Notes under the pieces: generated by a model
Databases searched by the model: none
Told to the model about the DNA's origin: nothing
Seen by the model: only the letters and a program-made list of their open reading frames with translations
Assembly: GCF_022829385.1 (NCBI RefSeq)
Contig: NZ_JAKSXX010000224.1
Location: 31,343-95,342, forward strand
DNA length: 64,000 bases
Reading direction: 5' to 3'
DNA from: Methylobacterium sp. J-070
Lineage (GTDB): Bacteria; Pseudomonadota; Alphaproteobacteria; Rhizobiales; Beijerinckiaceae
Position numbers and translations under genes: made by a program
Shown: in pieces, positions 29,527 through 38,155 of the stretch
Numbering within the stretch: position 1 is the stretch's first letter
Layout of the letters: every line of letters begins with the position of its first letter

Positions 29527-30960
29527 TCAGGCGGTGAGGAGCGGACGGAGTTCGCGCATGTCGGCGACGGTCTCCAGCGCGTTGACGTGCGCGATCAGGC
29601 GCTCGGTCGCGTCCTGTCCGAGGACCGGCGCCATCAGGTCCCGCGCCTTGGCGTTCACCGCCTCCGTGCTGAGCGGGTTCTCCTTTGTGCCGGGCGGATG
29701 CCGGGTGTGGTGCTCGACGATGCGGCCGTCCGCCAGGGTCATGGTCACGATCGCCCCCCGCGGGGCCGCCGGGTCCATCAGGGCCGGATCGCCCACCAGC
29801 TCGACCTTGGCCCGCGAGGCCTCGATCGCGGGATCGTGCATCAGGCCGGCATCGTGGCTGTCGGCGAACGACACCGCGCCCCGAACCAGGGCCAGCGCCA
29901 CGAGGTGCTGGCAGCTGACGTCCGGCATGGCGCTCGACCCGACGATGCCGACCGCGTCGGTGGGCACCTTCACCAGGATGTGCCGCACGGCCTCCGGCGT
30001 CAGGCCGTATTGCCGGCGCAGGGTCAGGGTGGCGTCGAGGGGCGACTGGATCGGGTAGCCCACCGAGTAGGTCTTGATCGCCGTCTCGGTGACGAAGAAC
30101 CGGCTGCCGAGCCCCTCCAGCATCAGCTCGGGCTTCGGCGCGGTTGAGAGGGCGTTGAGCAAATTGTGGCGGCCGTCGAGCACGTCAGCGACGCCGGTGA
30201 GGCCCGCCTCCACCATGCCGACCGCCGTGACGCCGTTGCGCGCGCCCATGCCGGCGAAGTCGAAGGCCTTCTCGACATGGTCCCTGTCGCGCACCCAGCT
30301 CCACAGGCCGGAGACCTGCTGGGCCGCGTAGGAGAGCGCGAAGCGCATGCCCTGCTCGTCGAGGCGGGCCAGGGCGGCGGCGGCGCCGAGCGCCCCGAAG
30401 GTCGAGCTGGTGCCCTCGGCGCTGCGATGCGTGCCGCGCACGAGGTCGGGTCCGAGCGCCAGAAGCAGGCGGCAGCACAGGTCGTAGCCGAGCGCCACCG
30501 CCCGGACGAATTCGGCGCCGGAATTCCCGTGCCGCTCGGCGAGCGCAAGGGCGGCCGGCACGGTTGCGCAGCCGGGATGCGCCTTGGTCACCGGCTCGAA
30601 ATCGTCGGTCTCGTCGGCGTGCGCGCACATGGCGTTGGCCAGCGCCGCGTTCACCGTGGTGGTCCGGAAGCCGGAGGCCACGACCCCCGCCTGCTCGGTG
30701 CCGCCGAGGGTCCGGACATAGCGCAGCGCCATCTCGCCCGGCCGCATCCGGGCGCCCGAGACCATCGCGGCCAGGGTATCGAGGATCCGGTGCTTGCAGG
30801 CGGTCAGGACCTCCGGGGGCAGGTCCTGCCCCCGGGCGGCCGCCATGTAGCGCGCGAGACGCCCGGTCACGTCCGCATCCGCGGAGGCCGCCGGGAGCGT
30901 GCCCGCGAGGGTGAGCGCACCGGCGCCCTGGATCAGGCGGCGCCGGGTCGGAGCGCTCAC
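29527..30960 (-). CDS. MmgE/PrpD family protein with Tat leader, coupled to metC
   Basis: 477 residues from a GTG at 30960 that overlaps the stop of the preceding metC gene by four bases (GTGA). Leader MSAPTRRRLIQGAGALTLAG has a twin-arginine motif (TRRRLIQ) and a short hydrophobic run. The rest is the MmgE/PrpD fold: CKHRILDTLAAMVSGARM, HADETDDFEPVTKAHPG, GTSSTFGALGAAAALARL and DVSCQHLVALALV. HPG and the His/Asp cluster are typical of the family's active site. The substrate is unknown; linkage to metC suggests sulfur or amino-acid degradation, but that is only context. Confidence 0.88.
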   Translation of the reverse strand: MSAPTRRRLIQGAGALTLAGTLPAASADADVTGRLARYMAAARGQDLPPEVLTACKHRILDTLAAMVSGARMRPGEMALRYVRTLGGTEQAGVVASGFRTTTVNAALANAMCAHADETDDFEPVTKAHPGCATVPAALALAERHGNSGAEFVRAVALGYDLCCRLLLALGPDLVRGTHRSAEGTSSTFGALGAAAALARLDEQGMRFALSYAAQQVSGLWSWVRDRDHVEKAFDFAGMGARNGVTAVGMVEAGLTGVADVLDGRHNLLNALSTAPKPELMLEGLGSRFFVTETAIKTYSVGYPIQSPLDATLTLRRQYGLTPEAVRHILVKVPTDAVGIVGSSAMPDVSCQHLVALALVRGAVSFADSHDAGLMHDPAIEASRAKVELVGDPALMDPAAPRGAIVTMTLADGRIVEHHTRHPPGTKENPLSTEAVNAKARDLMAPVLGQDATERLIAHVNALETVADMRELRPLLTA

Positions 30961-32147
30961 GAGGCCGCCCGCAGACGCGCGAAGCCGGCGTCGAGGTCGG
31001 CCTTGAGGTCGGCGGTGTCTTCGAGGCCGATGTGGAAGCGCAGGGCCGGTCCGCCGGGCGCCCATTGGGTGGCGGTGCGGTAGCCGGCGCAATCGAACGG
31101 GATCACGAGGCTCTCGAAGCCGCCCCAGGAGAAGCCCATCCCGAACAGCTCCAGCCCGTCCAGCATGGCGGCCACCGCCGCCTCCGGCACCGGCCTGAGG
31201 ATCACCCCGAACAGCCCGGAGGCGCCGGAGAAGTCGCGCTGCCAGATCGCGTGGCCGGGATCCTCCGGCAGGCCGGGATGGAGCACCCGCAGCACTTCGG
31301 GCCGCCCCTGGAGCCAGCGCGCCATCTCGAGGCCGGCGCGGCCGTGCTCGCGCAGGCGCAACGCCATGGTGCGCATGCCGCGGAGCGCCAGGAAGATGTC
31401 CTCCGCGCCGGCGCACATGGCGAAGTGGTCGAAGGTCCGGCGCACCGCCGGGAAGTGCCGGGCGTTGGCGGAGGTGAGGCCGATCAGCAGGTCCGAGCCG
31501 CCGCTCAGGTACTTGGTGCCGGCCTCCACGGCGATGTCGACTCCCCGTTCGTGCGGCGGGAACAGCAGCGGCGTCGCCCAGGTGTTGTCCATGATCACGC
31601 AGGCGTCGCGCGCATGCGCCACCGCGGCGATGGCGGGGACATCCTGCATCTCGAAGCTCTGCGAGCCGGGCGCCTCGACGAGGACGGCCCGGGTGTTCGG
31701 GCGCATCAGTTCGGCGATGCCGGCCCCGACCGCAGGGTCGTAATAGGTCGTCTCGACGCCGAAGCGGGCGAGCACCCCGTCGCAGAACAGGCGGGTCGGC
31801 CGGTAGGCGGAATCGGTGACGAGCAGATGGTCGCCGGCCGAGACCGCCGCCATCAGCGCGACGGTGAGCGCCGCGAGGCCCGAGGGCGTCACCACCGTGC
31901 CGGCGGCGCCGGCGAGTTCCGTCCAGGCCGCCGTGAGCGCGTCCATCGTCGGGGTGGCCGAGGTGCCGTAATTGTAGCGCCCGCGCCGGTGCTTGATGGC
32001 GTCGTAGGTCGGGTAGAGGACCGTGGAGCCGCGGTAGATCGGCGTGTTGACGAAGCCGTGCTGCTCACCCGGATCGCGGCCCGCATGGACGAGGCGCGTC
32101 GCCGGCGCGAAGGTCTTCTTGGACTCGGGCGAGGGCTTCAGGGACAT
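30957..32147 (-). CDS. metC: Cystathionine beta-lyase
   Basis: PLP-dependent enzyme of the Cys/Met metabolism family; MetC cleaves cystathionine to homocysteine in methionine synthesis. 396 residues. N-terminal TRLVHAGRDPGEQHGFVNTP is typical of the alphaproteobacterial MetC form, and the Schiff-base lysine is Lys212 in EAGTKYLSGGSD. YGTSATPT replaces the YSRxxNPT of gamma-family enzymes. RFHIGLEDTADL ends the fold. Possible alternative activities are cysteine desulfhydrase or methionine gamma-lyase. Upstream of, and coupled to, the MmgE/PrpD gene. Confidence 0.93.
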   Translation of the reverse strand: MSLKPSPESKKTFAPATRLVHAGRDPGEQHGFVNTPIYRGSTVLYPTYDAIKHRRGRYNYGTSATPTMDALTAAWTELAGAAGTVVTPSGLAALTVALMAAVSAGDHLLVTDSAYRPTRLFCDGVLARFGVETTYYDPAVGAGIAELMRPNTRAVLVEAPGSQSFEMQDVPAIAAVAHARDACVIMDNTWATPLLFPPHERGVDIAVEAGTKYLSGGSDLLIGLTSANARHFPAVRRTFDHFAMCAGAEDIFLALRGMRTMALRLREHGRAGLEMARWLQGRPEVLRVLHPGLPEDPGHAIWQRDFSGASGLFGVILRPVPEAAVAAMLDGLELFGMGFSWGGFESLVIPFDCAGYRTATQWAPGGPALRFHIGLEDTADLKADLDAGFARLRAAS

Positions 32148-32325
32148 CGGGGCTCGGAGATCGCGTTGCGCTGCGCGGCACGAAGCTCCCGGCGGGGGGC
32201 AAGGTCAAGCCTGGCCGGCCCCAGCCCTGGCCGCCCCGAAGCCGGATGGATCGGAGAGAGCGCCCGGCGTGACCAGTCGACACGGGCCGACGCCTGGGGC
32301 CCGCCCCGCGGGAGGCTGCCGCCGG

Positions 32326-32499
32326 TCAGGGCTTCTCGGGGGGATCGGACTTCACCGCTTCCTCGTAGGCCTCCATCCAGCCGGCGCGCTCCTCGGAGCC
32401 TTCCGGATAGGGGCATTCGCTCGCCGGCTTTCCATAGAGCCGCGCGTTGCGTCCCTGGATGAACGGGCTGTCGCTCGCGGTGGCCTGGGCGTTGGTCAA
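32326..32499 (-). CDS. Rmf/CrpP family small protein
   Basis: 57 residues read from a TTG start at 32499, with GGGAG 6 bases upstream. It contains NARLYGKPASECPYPE and RAGWMEAYEEA, which align with the ribosome modulation factor pattern of E. coli Rmf (G-x-x-A-x-x-G-x-x-x-x-x-CPY and W-x-x-G-W-R-E-A). Rmf promotes ribosome dimerisation in stationary phase; the CrpP name covers similar proteins whose role is disputed. The gene is short and without ATG, so it is easily missed. No partner genes nearby. Confidence 0.72.
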   Translation of the reverse strand: MTNAQATASDSPFIQGRNARLYGKPASECPYPEGSEERAGWMEAYEEAVKSDPPEKP

Positions 32500-32585
32500 T
32501 ATCGACTCCCGAAGACTTGGGGTGGGCTTCGTTAACGGCCGCGCCGTAAATCTGTTGCCGTCTCAAGTCGCGTTCGGGTCGTTGC

Positions 32586-32855
32586 GTGCGTATCCTGCGT
32601 TCTCTCCTCGGCGCCGTCCTCCTCCTCGCGTCCACCGCGACGGTCGCCTTCGTCAGCGCCGACCGGCTCGCGCATCTGGCGCCGGCACCGATGGTCCGCG
32701 CCGCCCAGGGCGAGCCGTCCGCCACGGGATCGATCCCCGCCCCGGCGAAGGCCGCGCCCGCGCCGAAGCCGGCGATGCCCGGCATCCCGAACGGGTTCGA
32801 TACGGAGCGGCTTCACGCGCTGATGCGCGGCGACCCGATCCTGCCGGGCCGGTGA
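32586..32855 (+). CDS. Small secreted hypothetical protein
   Basis: 89 residues from a GTG start. N-terminal signal peptide or anchor (MRILRSLLGAVLLLASTATV) followed by an Ala/Pro-rich linker (PAPAKAAPAPKPAMPG) and a short C-terminal PNGFDTERLHALMRGDPILPGR. Not recognised. The Pro/Ala linker suggests a periplasmic or envelope location. The start could also be a downstream codon. Confidence 0.55.
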   Translation: MRILRSLLGAVLLLASTATVAFVSADRLAHLAPAPMVRAAQGEPSATGSIPAPAKAAPAPKPAMPGIPNGFDTERLHALMRGDPILPGR

Positions 32856-32943
32856 GCCTCAACCGATAGGCCGAGCGTCCGGGACAGTCCCCGGTCCGGG
32901 CGCGTCCGGATCCCGCATGTCGGCGCGTCCCGGGGCGCGCCGT

Positions 32944-32966
32944 CCCGCCCCGTTACCGGGGGCGGG
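32944..32966 (-). terminator. GC-rich hairpin downstream of eno
   Basis: CCCGCCCC (32944-32951) and GGGGCGGG (32959-32966) form an 8-bp stem with a 7-base loop, 15 bases beyond the enolase stop. There is no T-tract, so it would be an atypical terminator. Confidence 0.35.
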
Positions 32967-32980
32967 CGCCGGGGATGCAC

Positions 32981-34270
32981 TCAGCGGCGGGCGAGGTGCT
33001 TGATCGCCGAGGGACCGGCATAGAGCGCCTGCGGGCCCAGGCCCTCCTCGATGCGGATCAGCTGGTTGTACTTGGCCAGTCTGTCGGAGCGGGCCAGCGA
33101 GCCGGTCTTGATCTGCCCGCAATTGGTGGCGACCGCGAGGTCGGCGATGGTCGAATCCTCGGTCTCGCCGGACCGGTGGGACATCACCGCCGTGTAGCCG
33201 GCGCGCTGGGCCATATCAACGGCGGCCAGGGTCTCGGTCAGCGAGCCGATCTGGTTGACCTTGATCAGGATCGAGTTGGCGGTGCCCTCGGCGATGCCGC
33301 GGGAGAGGCGCTCCACGTTGGTGACGAACAGGTCGTCGCCCACGAGTTGGCACCGATCGCCGATCCTGTCGGTCAGGAGTTTCCAGCCGGCCCAGTCGTC
33401 CTCCGACATGCCGTCCTCGATCGACACGATCGGGTAGGTGGCGACGAGCTGGGCCAGGTAGTCGACCTGGGCCTCGATGGTGCGGGTCGTTCCCTCGCCC
33501 TCGTAGGCGTAGCTGCCGTCCTTGAAGAACTCGGTGGCGGCGCAGTCGAGCGCCAGCGCCATGTCCTGGCCCGGCTTGAACCCGGCGGCGCTGATCGCGT
33601 CCATCACGAAGTCGAGCGCGGCCTCGGCGGACGGCAGGTTCGGCGCGAAGCCGCCTTCGTCGCCGACATTGGTGTTGTGACCGGCCTTCTTGAGCTTGCC
33701 CTTGAGGGTGTGGAACACCTCCGAGCCCATGCGCACGGCCTCGGCGAGCGAGTCCGCGCCCAACGGCATGATCATGAATTCCTGGAAGTCGATCGGGTTG
33801 TCGGCGTGCGCCCCGCCGTTGATGATGTTCATCATCGGCACCGGCAGGACGCGGCCCTGCACGCCGCCGACGTAGCGGTAGAGCGGCAGGCCCGAGGCTT
33901 CGGCCGCCGCCTTCGCCACCGCGAGCGAGACGCCCAGGATCGCGTTCGCGCCGAGGCGCGCCTTGTTGGGCGTCCCGTCGAGCTCGATCATCGCCTCGTC
34001 GACGGCGACCTGATCCTCGGCCTCCATGCCGCCGATCGCGTCGAGGATCTCGGTCTGCGCCGCCTCGACCGCCTTGAGCACGCCCTTGCCGAGGAAGCGG
34101 TTCTTATCGCCGTCCCGCAGCTCGACCGCCTCGTGGGCCCCCGTCGATGCGCCCGACGGCACCGCGGCACGGCCGAAGGATCCATCCTCCAGCAGCACAT
34201 CGACCTCGACCGTGGGATTGCCGCGGCTGTCGAGGATCTCGCGGGCGCTGATATTGGTGATCGCGGTCAT
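32981..34270 (-). CDS. eno: Enolase
   Basis: Converts 2-phosphoglycerate to phosphoenolpyruvate; also a degradosome partner in some bacteria. 429 residues from the ATG at 34270 (AGAGGA 8 bases upstream). All main motifs are present: AREILDSRGNPTVEVDV, SGASTGAHEAVELRD, the magnesium ligands in ALDCAATEF, SIEDGMSEDDW and LVGDDLFVTN, and the signature ILIKVNQIGSLTET followed by SHRSGETED. Divergent from queF. In a methylotroph using the serine cycle enolase also interconverts serine-cycle intermediates. Confidence 0.97.
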   Translation of the reverse strand: MTAITNISAREILDSRGNPTVEVDVLLEDGSFGRAAVPSGASTGAHEAVELRDGDKNRFLGKGVLKAVEAAQTEILDAIGGMEAEDQVAVDEAMIELDGTPNKARLGANAILGVSLAVAKAAAEASGLPLYRYVGGVQGRVLPVPMMNIINGGAHADNPIDFQEFMIMPLGADSLAEAVRMGSEVFHTLKGKLKKAGHNTNVGDEGGFAPNLPSAEAALDFVMDAISAAGFKPGQDMALALDCAATEFFKDGSYAYEGEGTTRTIEAQVDYLAQLVATYPIVSIEDGMSEDDWAGWKLLTDRIGDRCQLVGDDLFVTNVERLSRGIAEGTANSILIKVNQIGSLTETLAAVDMAQRAGYTAVMSHRSGETEDSTIADLAVATNCGQIKTGSLARSDRLAKYNQLIRIEEGLGPQALYAGPSAIKHLARR

Positions 34271-34545
34271 GGGACGTCCTCTCGCGGTGGCCGCGGGTCG
34301 GCGATCGCGCCCCGATCCGGGCGCGGCGCATCGCGGCGGCTTATCGGTCAAGCCGTGGTCGGCGGCAAGCGCCGGGCGCGGGCAAGCGCCGTGACGGCCG
34401 GCTCGACAGGCCGCGCCCGTAAGAGCGGCGGCGGCGACCGAAAAAGGCCGCCGACGATGCGCGGCCAGCCCGTCGATCGGATGTGGATGACTTCGTCGCG
34501 GCGGCGACGGATGCACCGCGGCGCGCACCGGTCTATACGCGCCCC

Positions 34546-34998
34546 ATGACGACGCCCAACCCCCTTCAGCTCGGCCAGCCGACGCCGTTCCCGACCTCCC
34601 CCGAAGAGGCGCGCCTCGACCGGGTGCCCAATCCGCACGCGGACACCGATTACGTCGCCCGCTTCACCGCGCCGGAATTCACCTCGATCTGCCCGGTCAC
34701 CGGCCAGCCGGACTTCGCCATCCTGGTGATCGACTACGTGCCGGGTGCGTGGCTGGTGGAGTCGAAATCGCTGAAGCTCTATCTCGGGTCGTTCCGCAAC
34801 CACGGCGCTTTCCACGAGGATTGCACCGTGGCGATCGGCAAGCGGCTGCGCGACCTGCTGGAGCCGCGCTATCTGCGGATCGGCGGCTTCTGGTATCCCC
34901 GCGGCGGCATCCCGATCGACGTGTTCTGGCAGACGGGCGACCTGCCGAAGAACGCATGGTTGCCCGAGCCGGGCGTACCGCCCTACCGGGGACGGTGA
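34546..34998 (+). CDS. queF: NADPH-dependent 7-cyano-7-deazaguanine reductase
   Basis: Reduces preQ0 to preQ1 in queuosine synthesis. 150 residues: the short single-domain form. The thioimide-forming Cys49 lies in FTSICPVTGQPD and the QueF motif is ESKSLKLYLGSFRNHGAFHED, whose aspartate acts as the general acid. The start at 34546 begins MTTPNPLQLG; no strong ribosome site is seen. Divergent from eno across 275 bases; no preQ1 riboswitch could be recognised in that gap. Confidence 0.95.
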   Translation: MTTPNPLQLGQPTPFPTSPEEARLDRVPNPHADTDYVARFTAPEFTSICPVTGQPDFAILVIDYVPGAWLVESKSLKLYLGSFRNHGAFHEDCTVAIGKRLRDLLEPRYLRIGGFWYPRGGIPIDVFWQTGDLPKNAWLPEPGVPPYRGR

Positions 34999-35157
34999 GG
35001 CGGCGTCGCCACACGCCGCGCAGACTCCCGTCGCGCCTCGGCTTCACCGCTTTGATCACCAGCCCGCTGGATGCGGCAGGAAGTCGCACACCTCGGCCGT
35101 GTCCGCGCGACGGCGGTGATATTCGTTCCTCACTTTGGCACCGCCGCGGCGTGCAAC

Positions 35158-35187
35158 AAAAAAGGCGACCGGCTCGCGCCGGTCGCC
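35158..35187 (-). terminator. Intrinsic terminator of the glycine/tyrosine-rich gene
   Basis: GGCGACCGGC (35164-35173), loop TCGC, GCCGGTCGCC (35178-35187): a perfect 10-bp stem. On the minus strand it is followed directly by six Ts (35163-35158). It begins 23 bases after the stop at 35211. Confidence 0.9.
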
Positions 35188-35210
35188 CTCGATCCTGCGT
35201 GGATCAGATG

Positions 35211-35531
35211 TCAGTACGGGTAGCCGTAGTAGCCGTAACCCGGGGTCGCATAGCCGTAGCCGCCGTAGGCCGGAGCGTAGCCATAGCCGTAGCCCGGGGA
35301 CCCGTAGTAATCGCGCGCGGCACCAGCGGCGATCGCGCCGGCGGCGAGTCCGGCGATGCCGAGACCCACGGCGGCACCGGTGCCGATGCCGCGGCGGCCG
35401 CGGTAGTAGCCGTGACCATAGCCGCCGTAGCCGCCATGATAGCCGTACGGCCGGGCCTCTGCGCCGGTGGTGGCAGCGACGCTGCCGATGGCCAGGGCGG
35501 CGGCGGTGGCGATGATACCGATCTTGCGCAT
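35211..35531 (-). CDS. Secreted glycine/tyrosine-rich protein
   Basis: 106 residues from the ATG at 35531 (AGGA upstream). Signal peptide MRKIGIIATAAALAIGSVAA, cleavage near AEA, then two GY-rich blocks (YGYHGGYGGYGHGYYRG and YGYGYAPAYGGYGYATPGYG) flanking a hydrophobic glycine-zipper-like segment GTGAAVGLGIAGLAAGAIAAGAA. The layout matches small alphaproteobacterial envelope proteins with a central glycine-zipper. Function unknown. Followed by a strong terminator. Confidence 0.8.
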   Translation of the reverse strand: MRKIGIIATAAALAIGSVAATTGAEARPYGYHGGYGGYGHGYYRGRRGIGTGAAVGLGIAGLAAGAIAAGAARDYYGSPGYGYGYAPAYGGYGYATPGYGYYGYPY

Positions 35532-35825
35532 AGTGTTCCTTCTCGATCCTCGATCGAACATGACCATTAACGTGGCCGCAAACGCGTGGTTCCAAGTCTT
35601 CACGTGCGACGTCACACATGGACCGAATCCTGAACCGGCGTTCATCAGAATGCCGCTGCCGGTTGCCGGCATCCCGGGCGGTCGCCGGGGCGATGCCGGA
35701 GGCGAGGACTTGCGAAGATTTTCCGGTCGTCCGGGCGGACGGGTCCTGCGGACGACACCATCGGCACGGCGCGGCGGGCGGATCCGCGCGCGCCGTGATA
35801 CGGCACCGGTCGAGAGAGGGGATCC

Positions 35826-36494
35826 ATGGACGCTCTGACGCTGATCCGAGACGCCTTCGCGCCGCTTGCAGGCAAGCGCATCCTCGATATCGGCTGCGGG
35901 CCCGGCACCCTCGCCAAGCGCCTCGTCGAGGACGGCGCCGCGGTCACGGGCATCGATCCGGGCGAGGCGGCGCTGGCGACGGCCCGGGCCGCGGTGCCCG
36001 GCGCGCGGTTCCAGGCCGCCACCGGCGAGGCCCTGCCCTTCGCCGACGGAAGCTTCGACGGGGCCGTCCTGCTCAACGCCCTTCACCATGTGCCGGACCC
36101 GCCCCGCGCCCTCGTCGAGGCGACGCGGGTCCTCGTGCCGGGCGGCCGGCTCGTCGTGGTGGAGCCCCTGGCTGCGGGCAGCTTCTTCGACGCCCTGCGG
36201 CCGATCGAGGACGAGACCGAGGTCCGGGCGGCGGCCCAGGACGCCATCGCGGGGGCGCTCGCCCGGGGCATCCTGGCGTGCCGCCGCGCCGTGACGGTGG
36301 AGCGTCGGGAGAGCTTCGCGTCGCTGGACGCCTTCCTGGCGCGGGTGAGCGCCGTGGACCCGGCTCGCGAGGAGACGATCCGGCTTCGCCGACCGGTCGT
36401 GGAGACGGCCTTCCTGGCCGCTGCCGAGCGCGAGGACGACGGGCGCTACGGCCTGGTCCAGCCCCTGCAGGTCCACGTCCTGGAACCGGCCTGA
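35826..36494 (+). CDS. Class I SAM-dependent methyltransferase
   Basis: 222 residues, UbiE/Methyltransf_11 type. SAM-binding motif ILDIGCGPGTLAKRL, GIDPGEAAL (motif II), EALPFADGSFDGAVLLNALHH (motifs post-II and III). Acceptor not predictable. GAGAGGGG lies just upstream of the ATG. The 294 bases before it (35532-35825) show nothing beyond a promoter-sized gap. Convergent with kdsA, with a perfect hairpin between them. Confidence 0.85.
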   Translation: MDALTLIRDAFAPLAGKRILDIGCGPGTLAKRLVEDGAAVTGIDPGEAALATARAAVPGARFQAATGEALPFADGSFDGAVLLNALHHVPDPPRALVEATRVLVPGGRLVVVEPLAAGSFFDALRPIEDETEVRAAAQDAIAGALARGILACRRAVTVERRESFASLDAFLARVSAVDPAREETIRLRRPVVETAFLAAAEREDDGRYGLVQPLQVHVLEPA

Positions 36495-36518
36495 GCCCCG
36501 CCGGCCGAGGTCGTCATC

Positions 36519-36540
36519 GCGACAGGGCACGCCCTGTCGC
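36519..36540. terminator. Perfect 10-bp hairpin between convergent genes
   Basis: GCGACAGGGC, two-base spacer AC, GCCCTGTCGC. It sits 25 bases after the methyltransferase stop and 72 bases from the kdsA stop, a position suited to a bidirectional terminator, though neither strand has a T-tract. Confidence 0.5.
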
Positions 36541-36612
36541 CGATGCCGGGCGGAGCCCTGCGCCGAAGGGGAGCCCCGGGCCCGGCAACCGGCCGGCCGA
36601 GAGCCCGAACGG

Positions 36613-37467
36613 TCACGCGGCGCGGCGCTTGGCGATCCGGTCGAAGGCGAGAAGCTCCTCGAGCAGGGCCGGCATGTCTTTCAGCGCCACCATGTTGGGA
36701 CCGTCGGACGGGGCCCGGTCCGGGTCGGGATGGGTCTCGATGAACACCCCCGCGACACCCACCGCCACGGCGGCCCGGGCCAGCACCGCCACGAATTCCC
36801 GCTGTCCGCCGGAACTCGCCCCCTGCCCGCCCGGCTGCTGCACGGAATGGGTCGCGTCGAACACCACCGGTGCGCCGCCGGTCACCTGGGCCATGATCGG
36901 CAGGCTGCGCATGTCCGAGACCAGGGTGTTGTAGCCGAAGGAGGCGCCCCGCTCGGTGACGATCACGCCGGGATTGCCGGCGCCCGTCACCTTGGCGGCC
37001 ACGTGCTTCATGTCCCAGGGCGCCAGGAACTGGCCCTTCTTGATGTTGACCGCCCGGCCCGTCGCGGCGGCCGCCAGGAGCAGGTCGGTCTGGCGGCACA
37101 GGAAGGCGGGGATCTGGAGCACGTCCACCGCCTCGGCGGCCCGGGCGCATTGCTCGGCGGCGTGGACGTCGGTCAGCACCGGCAGACCGAGGGATTCGCG
37201 GATCTCCGCGAAGACGGGGAGCGCCCCGTCGAGTCCGATGCCCCGGGCGGCCTGTCCCGAGGTGCGGTTGGCCTTGTCGAAGGAGGTCTTGAACACGAGG
37301 CCGAGACCCAGACCGGCGGCGATCTCCTTGAGCGCCGCGGCGATCTCGAGGGCGTGGCCGCGCCCCTCGAGCTGGCACGGGCCGGCGATCAGCGTGAGCG
37401 GCAGGTGGTTGGCGAAGCGCGCGCCGCCGACATCGACGACAGGACCGGGTGCGGGGAGGCTCGACAT
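36613..37467 (-). CDS. kdsA: 3-deoxy-8-phosphooctulonate synthase
   Basis: Condenses arabinose 5-phosphate and phosphoenolpyruvate to KDO 8-phosphate for the lipopolysaccharide core. 284 residues. Motifs: LIAGPCQLEGRGHALEIA, FKTSFDKANRTS, LTDVHAAEQC, IPAFLCRQTDLL and VFDATHSVQQPGGQG. Cys at the CQLEG position suggests the metal-dependent class, which carries a cysteine there (the metal-independent class has Asn). Starts 10 bases after the small secreted gene upstream and is likely in one operon with it. Confidence 0.95.
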   Translation of the reverse strand: MSSLPAPGPVVDVGGARFANHLPLTLIAGPCQLEGRGHALEIAAALKEIAAGLGLGLVFKTSFDKANRTSGQAARGIGLDGALPVFAEIRESLGLPVLTDVHAAEQCARAAEAVDVLQIPAFLCRQTDLLLAAAATGRAVNIKKGQFLAPWDMKHVAAKVTGAGNPGVIVTERGASFGYNTLVSDMRSLPIMAQVTGGAPVVFDATHSVQQPGGQGASSGGQREFVAVLARAAVAVGVAGVFIETHPDPDRAPSDGPNMVALKDMPALLEELLAFDRIAKRRAA

Positions 37468-37477
37468 GGGCGCCGGT

Positions 37478-37966
37478 CTAGCCCTTGCTGCGGATCCGCG
37501 AAAGTCCGGCCCGGGACGCGATCCGGCAGACCGTGAGGTCCTCCCGCAGGGCGTCGCCGCGGGGGCCGGTCTCGCACAGGATCAGCGCCCGCGCGGTGCC
37601 GCCGCGGCGCGGGGCGTCCGCGAGCAGGCTGGCCTGATGGAGATTCAGCGCCAGAACCTCGGCCGTGGCCGCGTCCGCGCCGGCGACCGCCCGGGCCGCG
37701 AGCCCGATCAACACGAAATAGGCGGTCGACGACTCCCGATCGCGGGATGCGATGGTGATCCGGGCCGGTGCCCGGCAATCGAGGCTCATCCGCGCGGCGT
37801 CCTGCGCGCGGAACACCGCGTAGGGACCGGCCCGGCCGGCGAGCGAGGCGCCGGTGTCGCGGATCACCCGGGCGCTGAGGGTGTCGCAGGCATCCGCGGC
37901 GCGGGCCATCGGTGATGCGAGGCCGAGCGCGCCGGCAAGACCGATCAGGGCGGAAACGCGCAACAT
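37478..37966 (-). CDS. Secreted hypothetical protein upstream of kdsA
   Basis: 162 residues. The ATG at 37966 has AGGAG six bases upstream; a TTG two codons earlier is too close to it. Signal peptide ends near ARA in MLRVSALIGLAGALGLASPMARA. The mature part has four cysteines (DACDTL, LDCRAP, LILCETG, LTVCRIA), suggesting disulfide bonds in the periplasm. Not recognised. Located 10 bases before kdsA. Confidence 0.65.
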   Translation of the reverse strand: MLRVSALIGLAGALGLASPMARAADACDTLSARVIRDTGASLAGRAGPYAVFRAQDAARMSLDCRAPARITIASRDRESSTAYFVLIGLAARAVAGADAATAEVLALNLHQASLLADAPRRGGTARALILCETGPRGDALREDLTVCRIASRAGLSRIRSKG

Positions 37967-38155
37967 CGACAACTCCTGCGGGCGCCCGCTTCGGGCGAAG
38001 GGGCACGCCGGGGGACATAGCGCGCCGGGCCCAGCCCGCGAACCTGTGGGGCTCCGTGATGGCCGCCGCGCATGGACAGGACGTCACGGATGCCCGATCT
38101 CAGGCGCCGGCGCGGCGCCTCACGCCGCTCGCAGATCAGGCACCGCCGCAGCCCC

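Noticed and set aside
34271..34545. preQ1 riboswitch before queF
   Set aside because: I could not find the conserved aptamer pattern; the region is ordinary GC-rich divergent spacer.
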